From an uncultured Oscillospiraceae bacterium (GTDB lineage Bacteria; Bacillota; Clostridia; Oscillospirales; Oscillospiraceae), in the NCBI GenBank assembly GCA_947627735.1, contig CANQXG010000018.1, forward strand, positions 1 to 45,184: a DNA stretch of 45,184 bases. Reading direction: 5' to 3'. How positions within the stretch are numbered: position 1 is the first letter of the stretch; each line of letters starts with the position of its first letter. This document shows positions 41,991-45,184 of the stretch, in pieces. The notes under the pieces are model-generated. The model was not told the DNA's origin. It was given only the letters and a program-made list of their open reading frames with translations, and ran no database searches. The position numbers and the translations under genes were made by a program.

Positions 41991-43458
41991 GCCCATCCAG
42001 GCCGGAGCGGTATCCGCTCAGGCTCAGCTGGGTCCAGGGCACGCCGGCATTGGTATGCCGAAGCTGCCGGGTGATGTCGTCGAAGGCGGCCTGTCCCTCC
42101 GGGCCAGCCGTTTGCAGGGGCGGCAGGGCGGGGAGCACGTCCGGCCCCAGCCGGGCCAGATAATCTTCGTCCAGCTGGGACAGGGCGCCGGACACGTAGC
42201 CGTCCACGTTGTACCGGGCGATCATGCCGCAGGGATTGGCAAGGCACAGCACGCACCACAGGACCAGCGCGACGCCGCCCGCCGCCGGCACGGCCCGAAA
42301 GGCGGGGCGGAGCAGCTTCACGGCCGCCGCCAGGATGCCGCACAGCACCGCCGCCATGGCCCACAGCGTCAGCAGCCGCAGCACGCTCATGCCGAAAGCC
42401 AGGATGTACAGCCGCATCCGCCAGAAAGCGGACAGGAGGATCACCGCCGTCAGGGCCAACAGCAGGGCGAAGGCCGCCCGCAGCAGCTTCCCGCCCCGGG
42501 CGGCGAAGCGGCGTCCGTCCGTGCCCAGCAGGGTCACGCCCAGATTGATGGCCGCCACCGCCACCAGCTGGAAAAAGCCCGACCGGGCATACTCCGCCCA
42601 CCCGCCGGCCATGGAGGCGGCCTCCGCGCCGCCGAAGAGATACTTCAACTGGATGGAACAGAAAATTATGTAAACTATATCCAGCAGCACCGTCACCGGC
42701 AGGAACACCGTGGCCCGGCGTTCGCCGGCGGGCTTTTCCACATGCGGCGGCGCGTCCTCCCGGATGAAGCACAGGGCGGAGGCGATGAACAGCGCCGCCA
42801 GCACGGTCCGCAGGATGCGCCAGACCGACTGCTCCGGCACGAAGTCCACCCGCAGGGGATCGAGAAGGCTGCCGAACACCGCGTCGGCGGAGGATAAAAG
42901 CCACAGCACCACCGCCAGCACCGGCACCGCGGCCAGCACCGCCAGGGCGGACCGGCCCAAGGCGGCCCCGCCCTTTTGCCGGCGGAGCTGCCCCAGCGCC
43001 CGGAAGGGCCGGTCGACCCGGGAGAACAGGGCGATGAAGCTCAAGCCTATGGCGTCTGCTATGGCCCGGGTCCGGCCCGGCTCCAGGTGGCCGGACAGGG
43101 CGAAGGTGGCCATGGCGGCGACGAACAGGATGACGAGGCAGTTCATCACAAAAAACGGCCCCGAGGCGTACAGGGCACAGCTGACGGCCACCGCCAGGGC
43201 CGCACCGGTGCAGTATAGGCTCCCGGCGGATATACGGACCCGCCGGCCCAAGACGATCAGCACCGCCGCGAAGTGGGCGCACACCAGCGCCAGCACGCCC
43301 AGGTGGGGCAAGCCCATGCTCTGCGGGTCAAAGACGGTCCAGAACAGCCACGCCAGGCCCAGCGCCAGCACCGGCGCGGCGCCGTCCCGCCAGGTCAGTG
43401 GCAGGGGAGAGGGCGGGACAGCGGTTTCCATAATATCCAGTTTCTTTTCCTCATCCAT
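41986..43458 (-). CDS. DUF4173-type membrane protein
   Basis: A 490-residue polytopic membrane protein starting at ATG 43458, eight bases inside the preceding XRE gene. About 10 hydrophobic segments run from ~25 to ~425. Family-like features are the segment SSADAVFG in the first half and YARSGFFQLVAVAAINLGVTLL in the second. The last ~80 residues (from NVDGYVSGALSQLDEDYLARL) are hydrophilic and probably extracytoplasmic. DUF4173 proteins are of unknown function, often encoded with DUF2975 proteins and small XRE regulators, exactly as here. The three genes form one minus-strand operon. Confidence 0.8.
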   Translation of the reverse strand: MDEEKKLDIMETAVPPSPLPLTWRDGAAPVLALGLAWLFWTVFDPQSMGLPHLGVLALVCAHFAAVLIVLGRRVRISAGSLYCTGAALAVAVSCALYASGPFFVMNCLVILFVAAMATFALSGHLEPGRTRAIADAIGLSFIALFSRVDRPFRALGQLRRQKGGAALGRSALAVLAAVPVLAVVLWLLSSADAVFGSLLDPLRVDFVPEQSVWRILRTVLAALFIASALCFIREDAPPHVEKPAGERRATVFLPVTVLLDIVYIIFCSIQLKYLFGGAEAASMAGGWAEYARSGFFQLVAVAAINLGVTLLGTDGRRFAARGGKLLRAAFALLLALTAVILLSAFWRMRLYILAFGMSVLRLLTLWAMAAVLCGILAAAVKLLRPAFRAVPAAGGVALVLWCVLCLANPCGMIARYNVDGYVSGALSQLDEDYLARLGPDVLPALPPLQTAGPEGQAAFDDITRQLRHTNAGVPWTQLSLSGYRSGLDGP

Positions 43459-43666
43459 CGCGCTCGTCCTCCCGATATTCCAGGATGTCCCCGGGCTGGC
43501 AGTCCAGCGCCCGGCAGATGGCGTCCAGGGTGGAAAACCGCACCGCCTTGGCCTTTCCCGTCTTGAGGACGGATAAATTGGCGATGGTCAGGCCGATCCG
43601 CTCCGACAGCTGGGTCAGGGACATGTGCCGCTTGGCCAGCATCACATCAAGGTTGACATAAATCAT
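43451..43666 (-). CDS. Small XRE-family regulator (YozG-like)
   Basis: A 71-residue protein that is almost entirely one helix-turn-helix (LTQLSERIGLTIANLSVLKTGK, then STLDAICRALDCQPGDILEY). It starts at ATG 43666, and the DUF4173 gene begins inside its last codons, so expression is coupled. In this gene trio the regulator is expected to control its own operon. A perfect dyad at the operon promoter (44208-44225) is a good candidate site. Confidence 0.9.
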   Translation of the reverse strand: MIYVNLDVMLAKRHMSLTQLSERIGLTIANLSVLKTGKAKAVRFSTLDAICRALDCQPGDILEYREDERDG

Positions 43667-43676
43667 AATCCCGCCC

Positions 43677-44156
43677 TCATATTGTCAGGTCGTTCTCGTC
43701 CTGGAGCGCGGCGGCTTTCAGGGTGAGATGGCTCAGGGCGGAGGCGGCCACGGTGAAGGCCGCGCCCACCACCAGCACCGCCAGCATCCCCAGCAGGAAC
43801 ATGGGGTGCATGGGCGCCAGCGCCGCCAGCGCCGCGGTGCCGATCAGCCATGCCACCGTGTCGGTCAGGGCCAGGTGGCTGATGAGCCGCAGACGCCGGG
43901 CATTTTTCGCGGTGAAGCTTTTGTCCCGGCCGATGTCCGCGAAGATCTGATAGGCGCAGACCAGCGCGGCCACTACCACCGCCAGGGCACACCAGAAAAA
44001 GATCAGGCAGGGCCATTTCAGATAGGCCAGGTCCGGGTTCATCTTAGCCGTTTCCCAGGCCATGGCGGGCACGATCAGCCCGCCCACCAGCGCGCAGCCG
44101 CACCAGCACAGCACCACCACGACCCGCAGAAGGACGGAGAGTTCTTTTTGTTTCAT
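43677..44156 (-). CDS. DUF2975-type membrane protein
   Basis: A 159-residue protein with four predicted membrane helices (about 10-30, 47-67, 98-115 and 119-142) and a DIGRDKSFTAKNARRLRLIS loop between helices 2 and 3, the family hallmark. It starts at ATG 44156 behind a strong GAGGAGGTG. It is the first gene of the DUF2975-XRE-DUF4173 operon. Function unknown; the association with a one-domain regulator suggests a sensing or stress-linked membrane module, which is inference. Confidence 0.85.
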   Translation of the reverse strand: MKQKELSVLLRVVVVLCWCGCALVGGLIVPAMAWETAKMNPDLAYLKWPCLIFFWCALAVVVAALVCAYQIFADIGRDKSFTAKNARRLRLISHLALTDTVAWLIGTAALAALAPMHPMFLLGMLAVLVVGAAFTVAASALSHLTLKAAALQDENDLTI

Positions 44157-44182
44157 GGGATAACACCTCCTCGTGTGGCCAC

Positions 44183-44211
44183 AGTATAGCGCGGATATTA
44201 CCGAATGTCAA
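44183..44211 (-). promoter_or_regulatory. Promoter of the DUF2975 operon
   Basis: On the minus strand TTGACA (44211-44206), 17 bases, TATACT (44188-44183), a near-consensus promoter. Confidence 0.85.
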
Positions 44212-44225
44212 TAAAAATTTATTGA
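44208..44225. promoter_or_regulatory. Candidate operator of the XRE regulator
   Basis: TCAATAAA-AA-TTTATTGA, a perfect 18-bp dyad overlapping the upstream edge of the -35 box of the DUF2975 operon. Similar half-sites continue to 44235. Confidence 0.6.
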
Positions 44226-44261
44226 AAATCGATAAAACTATGAACGGTTGAGAGAACATGA

Positions 44262-44405
44262 AAAGGCCCCCTTGTGTAAAGGGGGCTGGCACGGCGAAGC
44301 CGTGACTGGGGGATTGTTATCCAGACTGGATGTCACCTTATACTGGTAACAACCCCTCCGAGTCGCCTTACGGCGACCCACCTCCCCTTACACAGGGGAG
44401 GCTTT
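44262..44405. repeat. MITE-like double-hairpin palindromic repeat, copy B
   Basis: About 144 bp. Left half: hairpin CCCCCTT-GTGT-AAAGGGGG, hairpin CACGGC-GAA-GCCGTG, then GGGGGATTGTTA. Right half is the mirror: TAACAACCCCTCC, hairpin GTCGCC-TTAC-GGCGAC, hairpin CTCCCCTTACACAGGGGAG. The design matches copy A at 23411-23534, with different inner bases. It separates the minus-strand operon from the YlmC/YmxH-type gene and has no coding potential. Confidence 0.75.
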
Positions 44406-44435
44406 ACACCCTGCAGAGGAGATTGTAAATCGCGG

Positions 44436-44464
44436 GCATTTTTTCGACACCGCTCGCATACCTT
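44436..44464 (+). promoter_or_regulatory. Candidate sigma-E type sporulation promoter
   Basis: GCATTTT (44436-44442), 14 bases, CATACCTT (44457-44464). This resembles the mother-cell sigma-E pattern of a GCATATT-like -35 and CATACA-like -10 with a 13-15 base spacer. No vegetative promoter is evident nearby. The predicted start, near 44471, would leave a very short leader. Confidence 0.4.
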
Positions 44465-44483
44465 CTACGGGAGGGATGGTATC

Positions 44484-44762
44484 ATGCTGAGCCGGTTTTC
44501 GGAGTTTCGCTACAAAGAGGTCATCAATGTGCGCACGGGCAGCCGCCTGGGGTACGTGTGCGACGCCCAGTTCCAGTCCCCGGAGGGGCGCATCACGGCG
44601 CTGATCGTGCCGGGGAAGGCCCGTTACCTGGGCTTCCTGGGCCGGGAGGACGATTACGTGCTGCCATGGGAGTGCATCAGCCGGGTGGGGGAGGACATCA
44701 TACTGGTGGAGTCGGACAGGGGCATCAGCCGGAGCAAAAGGCCGAAAAAACCCTGGTTTTAA
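44484..44762 (+). CDS. YlmC/YmxH-family sporulation-associated PRC-barrel protein
   Basis: A 92-residue protein starting at ATG 44484 after GGGAGGG. It is a single PRC-barrel: MLSRFSEFRYKEVINVRTGSRLGYVCDAQF, then GRITALIVPG and the VLPWECISRVGEDIILV end. Members of the YlmC/YmxH family are annotated as sporulation proteins in Bacillus and Clostridia with no known biochemistry. A basic tail (SRSKRPKKPWF) is present. A sigma-E-like promoter upstream supports a mother-cell role. Confidence 0.88.
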   Translation: MLSRFSEFRYKEVINVRTGSRLGYVCDAQFQSPEGRITALIVPGKARYLGFLGREDDYVLPWECISRVGEDIILVESDRGISRSKRPKKPWF

Positions 44763-44774
44763 GGGCAAAAACAC

Positions 44775-44803
44775 TTGCAATCAGCTTGCTTGTCTGCTAT
44801 AAT
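44775..44803 (+). promoter_or_regulatory. Promoter of rpsB
   Basis: TTGCAA at 44775-44780, 17 bases, TATAAT at 44798-44803. The leader is about 110 bases. Confidence 0.85.
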
Positions 44804-44809
44804 AATCCA

Positions 44810-44919
44810 GCTTGCCTATTACGCACGGAGGTTGACGCGCGGCCCTGTCCCGCAAGGGTGGCCGTAAGGGTGAGGCTTCCGGAGGGTAAAAACGGAATAA
44901 ATAAGGAGGATAAAACGTA
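44810..44919 (+). ncRNA. Structured 5' leader of rpsB
   Basis: The leader holds a stem CGGCC/GGCCG enclosing CCC-GCAA-GGG (a GNRA tetraloop) at about 44841-44865, and a GAGGCTTCCGGAGG stretch that could pair with the early CGGAGG. Ribosomal protein genes are often feedback-controlled through such leaders, and S2 leaders are known in other bacteria. No known family was matched. Confidence 0.4.
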
Positions 44920-45184
44920 ATGGCAGTAGTAACTATGAAGCAGCTCCTGGAGGCTGGCGTCCACTTCGGTCACCAGACCCGCCGCTGGAACCCCAAGATG
45001 GCGGAGTACATCTACCTGGAGCGCAACGGCATCTATATCATCGACCTGCAGAAGACCGCCAAAAAGCTGGAGGAGGCTTACGCCTTCGTCCGCTCCCTGG
45101 CGGAGAACGGCCAGTCCATCCTGTTCGTGGGCACCAAGAAGCAGGCCCATGACGCGGTGGCCGAGGAGGCCAGCCGGGTGGGCC
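44920..45184 (+). CDS. rpsB: 30S ribosomal protein S2 (5' part; runs off the window)
   Basis: The first 88 codons of S2 are present: [19 protein letters not shown], then [34 protein letters not shown] and [10 protein letters not shown], all conserved. ATG 44920 follows AAGGAGG. S2 is a late-binding 30S protein; in most bacteria tsf (EF-Ts) follows, which would lie beyond the window. The frame is open to the end. Confidence 0.97.
   Translation, partial: MAVVTMKQLLEAGVHFGHQTRRWNPKMAEYIYLERNGIYIIDLQKTAKKLEEAYAFVRSLAENGQSILFVGTKKQAHDAVAEEASRVG

Overview
The window looks like a chromosomal stretch of a high-GC, spore-forming gut Clostridium relative, most likely in the Oscillospiraceae (Flavonifractor/Lawsonibacter-like). 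The reasons are the Firmicutes gene order (dprA-topA-trmFO-plsX-acpP-rnc-smc-ftsY and nadD/yqeK-rsfS-leuS), a YlmC/YmxH-type sporulation protein, SLH and choline-binding-type surface proteins, and strong GGAGG ribosome binding sites. This is inference from gene content; no marker gene was compared. No CRISPR array, rRNA, tRNA or complete insertion sequence was seen.

1-4.5 kb: a co-directional cluster of an exported esterase-like hydrolase, a radical SAM protein, a lipoprotein fusing a flavodoxin domain to a DUF362 domain, and a DUF318/ArsP-type permease. It closes with a hairpin and looks like one transcription unit of unknown purpose. 4.5-7.3 kb: a more AT-rich accessory patch with a TetR-type regulator, a HigB-HigA toxin-antitoxin pair on the minus strand, an orphan terminator and a decayed tyrosine recombinase. 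7.4-12.6 kb: a small membrane protein, a secreted hydrolase with cell-wall-binding repeats, glyA, a MATE exporter and a SpoU-type rRNA methyltransferase.

12.6-29.6 kb: the housekeeping block, almost gapless and all on the plus strand. It runs dprA, topA, trmFO, plsX, acpP, rnc, a radical SAM gene, smc (unusually short arms), ftsY, rdgB, yhbY, a nadD-yqeK fusion, rsfS and leuS, then rpsU with its own consensus promoter. Many genes overlap by 1 to 14 bases, implying translational coupling. It links DNA uptake and topology, tRNA and rRNA maturation, lipid synthesis, chromosome segregation, protein targeting and NAD synthesis.

29.7-36.1 kb: mostly minus strand: a secreted protein of unknown function, then dinB diverging from a LexA-like S24 repressor and an AI-2E-type membrane protein, then two overlapping CobW-type P-loop proteins. 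One carries a four-copy 54-bp His/Asp/Cys-rich repeat; the other is fused to a DUF1980 (YcgQ-like) domain. 36.3-41.9 kb: an SLH-transglutaminase lipoprotein, an amidohydrolase, a LOG-family protein and a PepV-like peptidase. 42-44.2 kb: a minus-strand DUF2975/XRE/DUF4173 membrane operon behind a promoter that overlaps a perfect 18-bp dyad. 44.3-45.2 kb: a YlmC/YmxH gene with a possible sigma-E promoter, and the start of rpsB behind a promoter and a structured leader.

The most promising leads are the flavodoxin-DUF362/permease operon, the CobW-DUF1980 fusion with its His-rich partner (probably zinc handling), the short-arm SMC, two MITE-like double-hairpin repeats, and a consensus promoter that would make the higB toxin mRNA leaderless.
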